DNA of 64,000 bases from Paenibacillus pinihumi DSM 23905 = JCM 16419 (GTDB taxonomy: Bacteria > Bacillota > Bacilli > Paenibacillales > Paenibacillaceae): contig NZ_AULX01000034.1 of assembly GCF_000422505.1 (NCBI RefSeq), positions 1-64,000 on the forward strand, given 5' to 3'. The number at the start of each line of letters is the position of its first letter. Position 1 is the first letter of the stretch. Shown here piece after piece: positions 29,260 through 37,711 of this stretch. The translations under genes were made by a program, and so were the position numbers. A model generated the notes under the pieces. The model was not told the DNA's origin, did not search any database, and was given only the letters and a program-made list of their open reading frames with translations.

Positions 29260-29540
29260 TTGAACAGCTTTCCGAACAACCCTTTGGATTTGACTGTTGT
29301 TCCCTGGCCATCCAGATAGGCGAGCGAATGGACAAGTCCTTCAATTGCAACGAGCCCCTGCTCGAGATTCAAATGTTTGATATGCAGGTTCTGTCCCTTG
29401 ATTGCTAGAAACCCGCAGTCGGTGTCGAGCAGAAACTCCTCATTGTCAAAGCTCTCCACATTGCTTACACCGGAAATTTCCAGAAGCTTGCGGTTTAGCA
29501 TCTTCAACTCCTGGCGCTTGGTTTTGGCTTGGTCATTCAT
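29256..29540 (-). CDS. yabP: sporulation protein YabP
   Basis: 94 residues from ATG 29540, which has a GGGGGGG box about 8 nt upstream. YabP signatures: RQELKMLNRKLLEISGVSNVESFDNEEFLLDTDCGFLAIKGQNLHIKHLNLEQGLVAIEG. It acts with YabQ in cortex formation in B. subtilis. First gene of yabP-yabQ-divIC, following the rqcP terminator. Confidence 0.9.
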   Translation of the reverse strand: MNDQAKTKRQELKMLNRKLLEISGVSNVESFDNEEFLLDTDCGFLAIKGQNLHIKHLNLEQGLVAIEGLVHSLAYLDGQGTTVKSKGLFGKLFK

Positions 29541-29692
29541 AGCTTGGTCCCCCCCTTCCATCATTAGGTTATGCCGAATGGACAGGAAGTAGAACATGAT
29601 AGGCCGGAAGAAATTTAGAAATGAAAGAGAGTTTGCAAAGAGGATGAGACGGGGATAACCGGACGAAGCGATATATAATCATTACAGCTGTA

Positions 29693-29724
29693 CAAAAAAA
29701 GGCGGCTGCACGGATGCAGCCGCC
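29693..29724 (-). terminator. Rho-independent terminator of hup-rqcP
   Basis: A perfect 10-bp GC-rich stem (GGCGGCTGCA with its complement, 29724-29701) with a 4-nt loop and seven T residues. It separates rqcP from the yabP operon. Confidence 0.9.
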
Positions 29725-29766
29725 TCTTTCATCTGATAACGCAAGCAGTGCCACTGAATCTGGTTA

Positions 29767-30045
29767 TTACCAGTTAAGCGGGTCAGTACGCGGAATAGCC
29801 TCTTCGGCCAGCACCGTGTACATCTGCTCGGCTTCATCTTTACGGGTAGATTCAGCCAGTCGCTCAACCCGCACGGTGACGATCTTTTGCCCGAACTGAA
29901 TTTTCAACTCGTCACCGGGCTTGACGGTATTGCTTGGCTTGGCTTCGCGGCCGTTAACCCATACACGCCCCTGCTCGGATACATCCTTGGCGACGGTACG
30001 GCGCTTGATGATACGCGAAACCTTCAAAAATTTATCAAGACGCAT
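29767..30045 (-). CDS. rqcP: S4-domain RNA-binding protein RqcP (YabO)
   Basis: 92 residues, nearly all an S4 domain: MRLDKFLKVSRIIKRRTVAKDVSEQGRVWVNGREAKPSNTVKPGDELKIQFG. The B. subtilis homologue works with RqcH on stalled 50S subunits in ribosome quality control. It starts 3 bp after the hup stop. Close relatives of Hsp15 share the domain, but size and position favour RqcP. Confidence 0.92.
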   Translation of the reverse strand: MRLDKFLKVSRIIKRRTVAKDVSEQGRVWVNGREAKPSNTVKPGDELKIQFGQKIVTVRVERLAESTRKDEAEQMYTVLAEEAIPRTDPLNW

Positions 30046-30048
30046 GTT

Positions 30049-30321
30049 TTACTTAACAGCTTCTTTTAATTTATTGCCGGCTTTGAACGCGGGCACGTTG
30101 GATTCCGGAATTTCGATTGTAGTACCTGTTTGCGGGTTGCGTCCGATACGGCCGTTGCGTTTGCGGGTTTCGAATGTCCCGAAGCCGATCAGTTGTACTT
30201 TGTCACCGCTGGAGAGCGCATCTGTTACTTCGCCCAGGAAGTTGTTCAGTACAGTCTCAACGTCACGCTTGGAAAGTCCGCTCTTGGCGGAAATGTTATT
30301 AATCAGATCTGTTTTATTCAT
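30049..30321 (-). CDS. hup: HU-type DNA-binding protein
   Basis: 90 residues, the full HU length. It has the N-terminal MNKTDLINNISAKSGLSKRDVETVLNNFL, the FGTFETRKRNGRIGRNPQTG arm and the terminal VPAFKAGNKLKEAVK. Shapes and compacts the nucleoid. ATG 30321 follows an AGGAGG box. Upstream 30322-30517 holds no other gene. Confidence 0.96.
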   Translation of the reverse strand: MNKTDLINNISAKSGLSKRDVETVLNNFLGEVTDALSSGDKVQLIGFGTFETRKRNGRIGRNPQTGTTIEIPESNVPAFKAGNKLKEAVK

Positions 30322-30517
30322 ATTGTTTTGCCTCCTAAATAGGTTCTCATTGATTTTTTAGTGGCGGTCTCCCGCTCTGATTTGAAAGAGTGAAACGACT
30401 TCCGAAGGATACTATTCTGCCCGCTATTGAAAAAATCCTGCCCCTATCATAACTTTTTTATGAAAAGTATATTCCGAGAAGAAACAAGATGCTGCGAATT
30501 GATCCTTGAAAAGGCTG

Positions 30518-32023
30518 TTATTTCAGCCGTTTCGCCTCCTCCCACCATTGATCCATTTCTATTAAATCAGTCTGGTCAAAAGTTTTGCCGTTTATACGAA
30601 GCTGCTCCTCAATATATGAGAACCGCTTTACAAACTTGCGGTTGGTGCGCTCTAGAGATTCTTCCGGGTCGGCATGCAGAAAGCGTGATAGATTCACAGC
30701 AGCAAACAACAGGTCTCCGAGCTCGTCAGCCATCTGCTCTCCATCCCCCGTGGATGCCGCCTCGCGCAGTTCCTGCAGTTCCTCCTGGGCTTTAGCAAAT
30801 ACATCGTCCAGCTTGTCCCAGTCAAAGCCGACCTTGGCCGCCTTCTTCTGCAGTTTGTAAGCCTTCATCAGCGCCGGCATCGGCGGAACGCCATCAAGCA
30901 CAGAGTTGCGCTGGCTTCCCTTCATGGCTTTTTCCTCCGCCTTCATCTGCTCCCAGTTGTTCAGCGCTTCCTCGGCATTATCCGCGTCCTTGCCGCCGAA
31001 TACGTGCGGGTGACGGAAGATGAGCTTTTCATTAAGCGATTGAATGACGTCATAAACGCTGAAGCTGCCCAGTTCCTCCTCCATCTGGCTGTGCAGCATA
31101 ACCTGGAGGACGACATCGCCGAATTCCTCGCGCATCCCTTCGGGATCGTCATTATCCAGCGCTTCAATAGCCTCGTATGTTTCCTCGATGAAATTTTTGC
31201 GGATGGATTGATGTGTCTGCTCTCGGTCCCACGGGCAGCCTTCAGGACTGCGGAGAATACGGACAATCTCATGCAGCCGCTCAAAGGAACGATTGCGCAG
31301 ACTGTCATCTGTGCTCGCAGCCACATATATCAGCGACAGATTTCCATAGCCATCCATCCGGTCCAGCTCATACAGAGGAATCGTAACAATCTGCTCCTCG
31401 CCAGGCACACCCAGTGCGTGACCGACAACAACGGGGTGTTCGTCCGGGTAGCGCTCCATCAGCGTCAGTTTCACCTCGGAGGCTGTATACATATCATACA
31501 CCTGTCCGATTAGAGTATGGAGACGCGGATCAAGCTGGGAAGACTGCATCCCGGCTGCATCCAGCAGCTGGAAGCCCTCGATTGGATCAAAGCCCAGCGA
31601 TATAAAAGCCTGATCGAGGAAGCTCTGCCCGCCTGCAATCTCAAGCCGTATCCCGCGCTCGGGGCAGCGCTCACGGAGAAGCTGCACCGTACGCTCAGCG
31701 ACCATTGGATGCCCAGGCACAGCATACAGAATGCCATTTTGCTGCCCGGAACCGTTCTGCGTCCCTTCAGTGGCCTGTTCCTCTGCAAGCCGCAGCAGCT
31801 CCCCTGTAATCGCCTCATAGACATCCGGGAAGGATTCAGATGCCTCATATATGTAATCGAAGGTGGAGTAGCCCAGCCCTTCTTCATCCAACAGGGTCAG
31901 CATCGGATGCTTGCCGGTTCTGACATACCGCCGCTCCGTCTGCTGGACCTTGCGCCACACACCAAGGCTTAGCTGATCAGCATCTCCCGAGCCAAGCCCG
32001 ACAATTGTAATTAACGGTTCCAT
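30518..32023 (-). CDS. mazG: YabN: tetrapyrrole methylase-like domain fused to MazG nucleotide pyrophosphohydrolase
   Basis: 501 residues, two domains. The N-terminal half (about 1-225) resembles SAM-dependent tetrapyrrole methylases (ITIVGLGSGDADQLSLGVWRKV, LYAVPGHPMVAERTVQLL). The C-terminal half is MazG with metal-binding EEXXE-type motifs (GCPWDREQTHQSIRKNFIEETYEAIEALD, EEFGDVVLQVMLHSQM) and a second copy (DELGDLLFAAVNLSRF). It probably hydrolyses non-canonical NTPs. Same fusion and place (yabM-yabN-rqcP) as B. subtilis. Confidence 0.92.
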   Translation of the reverse strand: MEPLITIVGLGSGDADQLSLGVWRKVQQTERRYVRTGKHPMLTLLDEEGLGYSTFDYIYEASESFPDVYEAITGELLRLAEEQATEGTQNGSGQQNGILYAVPGHPMVAERTVQLLRERCPERGIRLEIAGGQSFLDQAFISLGFDPIEGFQLLDAAGMQSSQLDPRLHTLIGQVYDMYTASEVKLTLMERYPDEHPVVVGHALGVPGEEQIVTIPLYELDRMDGYGNLSLIYVAASTDDSLRNRSFERLHEIVRILRSPEGCPWDREQTHQSIRKNFIEETYEAIEALDNDDPEGMREEFGDVVLQVMLHSQMEEELGSFSVYDVIQSLNEKLIFRHPHVFGGKDADNAEEALNNWEQMKAEEKAMKGSQRNSVLDGVPPMPALMKAYKLQKKAAKVGFDWDKLDDVFAKAQEELQELREAASTGDGEQMADELGDLLFAAVNLSRFLHADPEESLERTNRKFVKRFSYIEEQLRINGKTFDQTDLIEMDQWWEEAKRLK

Positions 32024-32050
32024 CCTCTTCTCTCCTTCACATTAGTTCTG

Positions 32051-33892
32051 TTATGTGCGCCTCAGCAGGCGCAATCGTACCAACAGCCCGGCGAGCTTGC
32101 TGCCGCCGGGCAGCGCCCGCAACTCGCGCGCGCTCAGGCCGCCGCTGGCAATCAGCGCAGCGGCGAATACCGCCGCGCCGACGGCTACACCCGTCAGCGC
32201 AAGCACTGCCGCCGCGCCTCGGCCTTGCAGCGGCAGCATTCCGAGCAGCCCGCCATGCATGCGCCCGATCAGCCATAGCGCCGCAGCCATGCACGCGAGC
32301 GCAAACAAAGTGCCCGCCGCATATGGCCTGGCGGGCAGGCGCACGCTGGCGGTGCGAACGACCATTACAACGCCCGGCAGGGCGGCTGCGGTGAGCGCAA
32401 TGGCGCCGGCGTAGGCGGCGCCTTCGATGCCATATGCAGGCACAAGCACGGCATTGAGCAGCCCCTTCAGCAGCGCCGCCACAAGCAGCAGCAGCGCAGG
32501 CAGCCGCACCGATCCCATGCCTTGCAGCAGGGCGGCGGTCACCGCATTCAGCGAACCGGCAAGCGCTGTACAGCATACCCAGATAAATGTCCAGGTGGAC
32601 TGATTATCGGAATAAAGCAATATATTGATCGGTTCAGCCAACCAGACCAGACCAACCGTAGCGGCTGCACCAAACCACCAGGTAAAGCGCAATGTCAGCT
32701 CTGCCCGTAACGACATTTCCTTCAGGTCTCCCCGTGCGCGTGCGGCAGCCAGAGCCGGAACGAGCGCAGCAGCCGCTCCGCCTGCCACCATTACGACCAG
32801 CTGTACCAGCGGCTGGCCGCGGCTGTAAAGACCGAATAACGTCATCAGCTCCGTGCTTTCCAAGCCCGCTGCGGCGAGCAAACGGGGCACTGTGATTGCA
32901 TCCACGATGCCCGCTACCGGAACGGCCAGGGAACCGAGTGCAACCGGGAAGGCCAAACGTGCCATACTGCTCATTGAAGCAAGCAGTCCCCTCCAGGACT
33001 TTGCCTTCGACCCGTGAGTGCCCGCAAACGCAAGCCCGCTGTGCACTCCGCCATCTGGCGCCATTGCTCCAGCCGGCTTGTGCTTCAATTCACCATTTGC
33101 GTCCAGTGCACAATTCTCCTCTGAAGAATGCGGCGGCACCACTGAAATCTGCAAGCCGCGCTTGTCCGCAGTATGCCCGGCATAGCGGGGCCGGACGCGC
33201 CGCGCCGGATCCCGCAGCCAGAACAGCAGCAGCACAGCCAATCCGGCTGAGCCTCCTGCGGCAGTACCTGCCATTGTTCCAGCAGCTACATGACTCTCCG
33301 GCCAGCCTGCAGCGAGGCCAATGAGCAGCAGCGACAGCATTGCCGCTACGCGGAACGTCTGCTCCATAACCTGTGACAGCGCGGAGGGAAGCATCTGCTG
33401 CTGCCCCTGAAAATAGCCCCGCAGCGCTCCGACTACCGGCACAATCCAAAGACCGAGCGAGGCCATCCGGACAGCCCAGGCCGTATCTGCATCACCCAGC
33501 CATGCGGCAGCCAGATCTGCAATGACCCACATGACGCCAAAGCCCAGAATCCCGCCGGCCATAAGCAGCAGCACCCCGGCACGGAGCACGCCCTGCATCG
33601 CCGCTCTGTCACCAGCTTCATAATAGCGGGCAATCATCAGGGATACTGCTACCGGGATACCGGCAGAAGACAAATAAAGGAGCAGCTGATAAAGCGGATA
33701 CACGGCATTGTAAATGCCGAATACACGGTCTCCCGCCAGATTTTGCAGCGGAATCTTCTGAAATGTACCCAGTACCTTGCTGAACAGCGCAGCTCCAGCC
33801 AGAAGCGCAGCACCATGCAGCCAATTATTCCGCCGAGGCGGAGCTTTGGAGCCGGAGGGCGCTGTATATTGTGTATCTTTGACTACACTCAT
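32051..33892 (-). CDS. yabM: MATE/MVF-family polysaccharide flippase (YabM/SpoVB-like)
   Basis: About 613 residues with roughly 14 membrane segments, a lipid-linked sugar flippase of the MurJ/SpoVB superfamily (GAALLAGAALFSKVLGTFQKIPLQNLAGDRVFGIYNAVYPLYQLLL at the N-terminus). A hydrophilic insert of about 60 residues (about 235-300) interrupts the membrane core. The last 450 bp are markedly GC-richer than the neighbours. ATG 33892 is used; a GTG 15 bp upstream is in frame. It sits between spoVT and mazG as in B. subtilis. Substrate not deducible. Confidence 0.88.
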   Translation of the reverse strand: MSVVKDTQYTAPSGSKAPPRRNNWLHGAALLAGAALFSKVLGTFQKIPLQNLAGDRVFGIYNAVYPLYQLLLYLSSAGIPVAVSLMIARYYEAGDRAAMQGVLRAGVLLLMAGGILGFGVMWVIADLAAAWLGDADTAWAVRMASLGLWIVPVVGALRGYFQGQQQMLPSALSQVMEQTFRVAAMLSLLLIGLAAGWPESHVAAGTMAGTAAGGSAGLAVLLLFWLRDPARRVRPRYAGHTADKRGLQISVVPPHSSEENCALDANGELKHKPAGAMAPDGGVHSGLAFAGTHGSKAKSWRGLLASMSSMARLAFPVALGSLAVPVAGIVDAITVPRLLAAAGLESTELMTLFGLYSRGQPLVQLVVMVAGGAAAALVPALAAARARGDLKEMSLRAELTLRFTWWFGAAATVGLVWLAEPINILLYSDNQSTWTFIWVCCTALAGSLNAVTAALLQGMGSVRLPALLLLVAALLKGLLNAVLVPAYGIEGAAYAGAIALTAAALPGVVMVVRTASVRLPARPYAAGTLFALACMAAALWLIGRMHGGLLGMLPLQGRGAAAVLALTGVAVGAAVFAAALIASGGLSARELRALPGGSKLAGLLVRLRLLRRT

Positions 33893-33987
33893 ATGTACTA
33901 CAAGCACCTGCCTATCTGATCAAGCCTGATACCCATTATACTTTAAAATGGCCGGATGCGCTTAAACCATGCAGATGCAAAGGTACG

Positions 33988-34029
33988 CAAAAAGCTCCCG
34001 CAGCATCAGTCACCCCTTGCTGTGGAAGC
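33988..34029 (-). terminator. Rho-independent terminator of spoVT
   Basis: GCTTCCACAGCA (minus 34029-34018) pairs with TGCTGCGGGAGC (34005-33994) with one mismatch, followed by TTTTT. It begins about 40 bp after the spoVT stop. Confidence 0.75.
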
Positions 34030-34071
34030 CATTTTGCGAAAATAAAATTTGTGATAAGCAAACGGGAGGAA

Positions 34072-34614
34072 TTACTGCTCCATCTGTTTGGCCAGGAAGC
34101 CTGCGGCTGTCTCAGCCATTTTAATCTCCATCTGGCCCATCTTCACAGACTCGTCCTTGCTGACCATGACTACCGTTCCAATGGGGTCGCCCCCTGCAAT
34201 AATAGGTGCAGCAACGAGGGAAGAATAGGTCTCGTTGTTATCCTTGACCAGCTCCTGGGATGTGCTTGAAGACTCGGCAACCGTCTTGCGGTTCTCCATA
34301 CAGCTCTCCAGCAGTTGCCCGATCTGCTTATCCAGATATTCCTTCTTGGAAGCTCCGGCCAGAGCAATAATGGTGTCCCGGTCCGAAATCATCGTAATAT
34401 GATTGGTGCTCTCAAACAAGGACTCGGCATATTCCTTGGCAAAATCGCCAAGCTCGCCAATCGGGGAATATTTCTTAAGGATAACCTCTCCATCACGGTC
34501 TACAAAAATTTCAAGCGGGTCGCCTTCACGTATGCGCAGCGTCCGGCGGATTTCCTTGGGGATGACCACACGGCCGAGATCATCGATACGACGCACGATT
34601 CCTGTTGCTTTCAT
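34072..34614 (-). CDS. spoVT: stage V sporulation protein T, AbrB-family regulator
   Basis: Forespore transcription regulator that tunes sigma-G genes. About 180 residues: N-terminal AbrB swapped-hairpin domain MKATGIVRRIDDLGRVVIPKEIRRTLRIREGDPLEIFVDRDGEVILKKYSPI, nearly invariant in spore formers, then a C-terminal GAF-like domain ending METAAGFLAKQMEQ-like. ATG 34614 begins the MKATGIV sequence and is preceded by GGGG. A sigma-G-like promoter lies about 210 bp upstream. Confidence 0.96.
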   Translation of the reverse strand: MKATGIVRRIDDLGRVVIPKEIRRTLRIREGDPLEIFVDRDGEVILKKYSPIGELGDFAKEYAESLFESTNHITMISDRDTIIALAGASKKEYLDKQIGQLLESCMENRKTVAESSSTSQELVKDNNETYSSLVAAPIIAGGDPIGTVVMVSKDESVKMGQMEIKMAETAAGFLAKQMEQ

Positions 34615-34824
34615 TTCATGTTGCCCCACTTTCACCAAAATTTGAATTCCTTGGGATTAGACAACCTGGACGGTCGCTGCCTGGTAGACATCCGTAGCTG
34701 TCCTTTAGCTATGCTCAAGATTCATGCAAGAGACCAAAGCGGGTGCGCAGCCATCATGAATGTCCCAACACACCGACGCCCTACAGCGGCAATACGCCGA
34801 TTGAAGTCCTTTCGAATCTGACCA

Positions 34825-34854
34825 TAGTATTCATCCGCTCCCAAATTCTTATAC
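34825..34854 (-). promoter_or_regulatory. putative sigma-G promoter of spoVT
   Basis: On the minus strand, GTATA (34854-34850), an 18-bp spacer and AATACTA (34831-34825), close to the sigma-G consensus GNATR-N18-CATNMTA (one mismatch). spoVT is sigma-G-dependent in B. subtilis. Confidence 0.5.
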
Positions 34855-34905
34855 ATCCCCTTCCCCACACAAATTTGCGCCATATTTCCTGTCCGGGCAA
34901 ATTTC

Positions 34906-34921
34906 GGTTCCACGTGAAACA
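34906..34921. promoter_or_regulatory. parS: parS site (ParB/Spo0J binding)
   Basis: GGTTCCACGTGAAACA differs from a B. subtilis parS variant (TGTTCCACGTGAAACA) at the first base only. It lies in the non-coding gap between spoVT and phnE, in an origin-proximal region where parS sites cluster in Firmicutes. Confidence 0.65.
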
Positions 34922-34949
34922 GCGGGGACTTGTTTCTCAGCCCCCGCTG
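34920..34949 (-). terminator. terminator-like hairpin after the phn operon
   Basis: CAGCGGGG pairs with CCCCGCTG (8 bp, 14-nt loop) between phnE2 and the parS site. The T tract (TTTC) is weak. It shares 2 bp with parS. Confidence 0.55.
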
Positions 34950-35014
34950 ACATCTACTCACTCATCTGTCATACAGCCTCATAAGCATTGCAATACGCAA
35001 ATCAACTTTCACGG

Positions 35015-35818
35015 TTAAACCAGCTTCTTGCGGAGCGCGCCCGATATCCAGTCGATAAGCGTAATCATTACAATAATTCCGAGCAGAATTATGCCTACCC
35101 GGTCCCAGCTTCGCGAGCTGAGGGCAAAAATAAGCGGCGTCCCGATTCCCCCTGCTCCAATAATGCCCAGTATAGTCGCTGAACGCACATTGATCTCGAA
35201 GCGGTACAACATATAGGACAGAAAGCCCGGCAGCACCTGCGGCAGAACGGCAAACCACAGGATTTGCAGCCGGCTGGCGCCGCACGCGGTCAATGCCTCC
35301 ACCGGCCCTTTGTCCATATTCTCAATCTCATCAGCAAACAATTTGCCCAGCATCCCGACCGAGTGCAGGCCAAGTGCCAATACCCCGGCAAAAGCCACCG
35401 GACCTACCGCCTTGATAAACAACAAGGCCATAATAATTTCAGGGAAGGTGCGAATGACACTCAGCACCATTTTGCCAGACCCGGATATTAGCTTCGAACG
35501 GCTCAGATTCGATGCCGCCCAGAAAGCAAAGGGAACACAGATCACAGTAGAAATGACTGTTCCCAGCACTGAAATGGCCAGCGTATCCAGCAGTCCGCGC
35601 AGCAGGTCCTCGCCGTCCGGCAAATAGACGTACCCCCAGTCCGGGGAGAAGAGGCCTGCCAGAATCGCTTTGGATATTTGCCCGGCAGTCTCTTTAATGC
35701 CTGTAAACGGCACTCCGGCAATTGCCCAGACGTATACAGCTGCAATAACCGTGATTATAATCCAGCGGTAAGGGCTCTTCTTGGGCTTTCGAATCGTATC
35801 GTTCCAGGATTTACTCAT
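35015..35818 (-). CDS. phnE: phosphonate/phosphite ABC transporter permease (second)
   Basis: 267 residues with about six membrane segments and the inner-membrane permease EAA-type loop (KGPVEALTACGASRLQILWFAVLPQVLPGFLSYMLYRFEINVRSATILGIIGAGGIGTPL), which is diagnostic of the PhnE family. The start overlaps the upstream permease stop (ATGA). The two PhnE paralogues probably form a heterodimeric channel over PhnC. Last gene of the operon. Confidence 0.92.
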   Translation of the reverse strand: MSKSWNDTIRKPKKSPYRWIIITVIAAVYVWAIAGVPFTGIKETAGQISKAILAGLFSPDWGYVYLPDGEDLLRGLLDTLAISVLGTVISTVICVPFAFWAASNLSRSKLISGSGKMVLSVIRTFPEIIMALLFIKAVGPVAFAGVLALGLHSVGMLGKLFADEIENMDKGPVEALTACGASRLQILWFAVLPQVLPGFLSYMLYRFEINVRSATILGIIGAGGIGTPLIFALSSRSWDRVGIILLGIIVMITLIDWISGALRKKLV

Positions 35819-36615
35819 AGCAACTTCTCCCGCAGCTTCGAGCTGATATAATCGATGACCAGTACAATAGCAAGTGTAAACAGAATAATGACGGCCGTCT
35901 TGTTATACTCCAGATACCCAAGCGTCACTTCATAATACAAGCCTATGCCTCCTGCACCCACGAGGCCCAGAATAGCGGCTGCACGCACATTAATCTCAAA
36001 GGTATACAGGACATATGAAGCAAAATGGGCCTGAATCTGCGGAATGACGCTGTAGGCAATAAGCTGCGAATAATTCGCACCGACTGCGGTCATCGCTTCG
36101 AGCGGCCCCCGGTCAATTGTCTCCAGTGCCTCGTAAGTCAGCTTCGCAATAAGACCGAAGGAAAATACACCGAGCGCGAATATTCCCGGCAAAGGTCCGA
36201 GTCCGAAGATGGCAACAAAGATAGCTGCCAGCAGTAAATCCGGTACGGTCCTGACGAGATTGAGTAAAAAGCGCACCGGCAAATAGATCCATCTGGTGCG
36301 GGTCAGATTGCTTGCACAAAGCAAGGCAACAGGCAGCGCCGCTACCGCTCCTATCGTCGTGCCCAGCAAGGCCATGCGGATCGTGTCCAGCATCGCATCA
36401 GCAATATGAAGGACATAGCTCCACTTGGGAGGGAACATTTCCCTAATCAGATCGAACATATTCGGAAGCCCATCGATCAGCTCGCCAAAAGTCGAATCCG
36501 TCTGAACCGCACTACCCCACAGCAGCAGCAAGACAAGTACGGCTGTCAAATAATGCTTGAGCCTGCCGGGAGACTGCGGACGGATTGACTGGTCTGATCC
36601 TGCGCCCTTGCTCAT
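35815..36615 (-). CDS. phnE: phosphonate/phosphite ABC transporter permease (first)
   Basis: 266 residues; PhnE family like its downstream neighbour, with the matching loop [57 protein letters not shown] and about six membrane segments. Its start overlaps the phnC stop by 4 bp, so translation is coupled. The two permeases are clearly related but diverged. Confidence 0.92.
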   Translation of the reverse strand: MSKGAGSDQSIRPQSPGRLKHYLTAVLVLLLLWGSAVQTDSTFGELIDGLPNMFDLIREMFPPKWSYVLHIADAMLDTIRMALLGTTIGAVAALPVALLCASNLTRTRWIYLPVRFLLNLVRTVPDLLLAAIFVAIFGLGPLPGIFALGVFSFGLIAKLTYEALETIDRGPLEAMTAVGANYSQLIAYSVIPQIQAHFASYVLYTFEINVRAAAILGLVGAGGIGLYYEVTLGYLEYNKTAVIILFTLAIVLVIDYISSKLREKLL

Positions 36616-37385
36616 ATCGCCCGCTCCTCCAGCATCTCGTCCTGTCGGATCGGACGGCCATAAATTTCAGCAAATTTCTCATCCGTTGCTTCCTCTACGG
36701 GTCCGTCAAATACAACCTCCCCCGCACGCAAGCCGATAATCCGGGTGGCATATTGACGGGCCAGATCAATAAAGTGCAGATTGACGATCGTCGTAATGCC
36801 CAACTCCTGGTTAATCCGCTTGAGATCATCCATGACCTGCTTGGTCGTTAACGGATCAAGAGAGGCGACCGGCTCATCAGCCAAAATAATTTTGGCCTCC
36901 TGGGCCAACACACGGGCAATCGCCACCCGCTGCTGCTGGCCTCCGGACAGTTCATCCGCGCGGGCGTAGGCCTTCTCTACAATATTAACCCTCTCCAGCG
37001 CCTGAAAGGCCAGTTCCATATCTTCCTTCGGGAACAGCCCCATAACCGTACGCCAGGTCGGGTGATAGCCAACCCGGCCGGCCAGCACATTTCTCAAGAC
37101 AGTTGTACGCTTGACCAGATTGAAGCTTTGAAAAATCATGCCGATATCACGGCGGATTCTGCGCAGGTTCTTCCCCGCCGCGCTGGTAATAGAGCTGCCG
37201 TCGATGATAATGTCGCCTTCGGTAATGTCATGAAGGCGGTTAATTGAACGAAGCAGTGTTGATTTGCCCGCTCCCGACAGGCCGACTATAACAATAAACT
37301 CTCCTTTATCAAAAGAGAGGTTAATTCCGTTCAAGCCTTTTGTTCCATTGGCGTAGGTTTTCGATACATTTTTCAGCTCTATCAC
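36612..37385 (-). CDS. phnC: phosphonate/phosphite ABC transporter ATP-binding protein
   Basis: 257 residues: Walker [12 protein letters not shown] near residue 38, signature [17 protein letters not shown], Walker [12 protein letters not shown] and a His switch in [10 protein letters not shown]. The length and the [19 protein letters not shown] stretch fit PhnC. The GTG start has AAAGGA 9 nt upstream. It is separated from phnD by 326 bp that include a terminator-like hairpin. Confidence 0.94.
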   Translation of the reverse strand: MIELKNVSKTYANGTKGLNGINLSFDKGEFIVIVGLSGAGKSTLLRSINRLHDITEGDIIIDGSSITSAAGKNLRRIRRDIGMIFQSFNLVKRTTVLRNVLAGRVGYHPTWRTVMGLFPKEDMELAFQALERVNIVEKAYARADELSGGQQQRVAIARVLAQEAKIILADEPVASLDPLTTKQVMDDLKRINQELGITTIVNLHFIDLARQYATRIIGLRAGEVVFDGPVEEATDEKFAEIYGRPIRQDEMLEERAI

Positions 37386-37509
37386 AAGATTTCATCCTTT
37401 TGAACGTTATGGTGTGGTGAATCCGGCAGTCCTCAGCAGTGACTGTACCTTGAGCGCAGACGCATGCCGGGAACAGACCTTTTCAAGAGCAAACGGCTTT
37501 GACATCCGT

Positions 37510-37594
37510 CCTTTGACAGACAACAGCTTCATTTCGCGCAGAAATATAAGCCAATGATAAAGGTGAAACTTATACTTTCTTATATTTTAAAATA
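37510..37594. repeat. intergenic repeat, copy A (phnD-phnC gap)
   Basis: About 85 bp similar (roughly 70% by eye) to the copy at 38880-38966. Shared blocks: a TTT[GA]ACAG...CAGC[TC]TC start, TTTC[GA]CGCAGAA, and an AT-rich right half with CTTATA..TTCTT.TATT. Contains the perfect inverted repeat AAATATAAG/CTTATATTT. The two copies flank phnD. Confidence 0.5.
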
Positions 37595-37627
37595 GCCAGC
37601 CAAAGTGCAACTGCACTCTGACTGGCT
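37580..37627 (-). terminator. terminator-like hairpin between phnD and phnC
   Basis: AGCCAG (minus 37627-37622) pairs with CTGGCT (37599-37594), continued by an imperfect inner helix of about 10 bp, followed by ATTTTAAAATAT. About 85 bp after the phnD stop. It may lower expression of phnCEE relative to the binding protein, as is common in ABC operons. Confidence 0.65.
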
Positions 37628-37711
37628 TGCAGGACTCAAAATGCTATTACTTCTTTCAGGACTAACCCTGAGTGACTACGGCAGATTCGTTACCTGCACA
37701 AATCTGTCAGT

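Noticed and set aside
29541-29692. sigma-E promoter for yabP-yabQ
   Set aside because: Expected from B. subtilis, but no pair of elements with acceptable spacing was found.
32037-32576. Ala/Arg/Cys-rich frame of 179 codons on the minus strand
   Set aside because: Out-of-frame reading of the GC-rich end of yabM; composition is an artefact of base bias.
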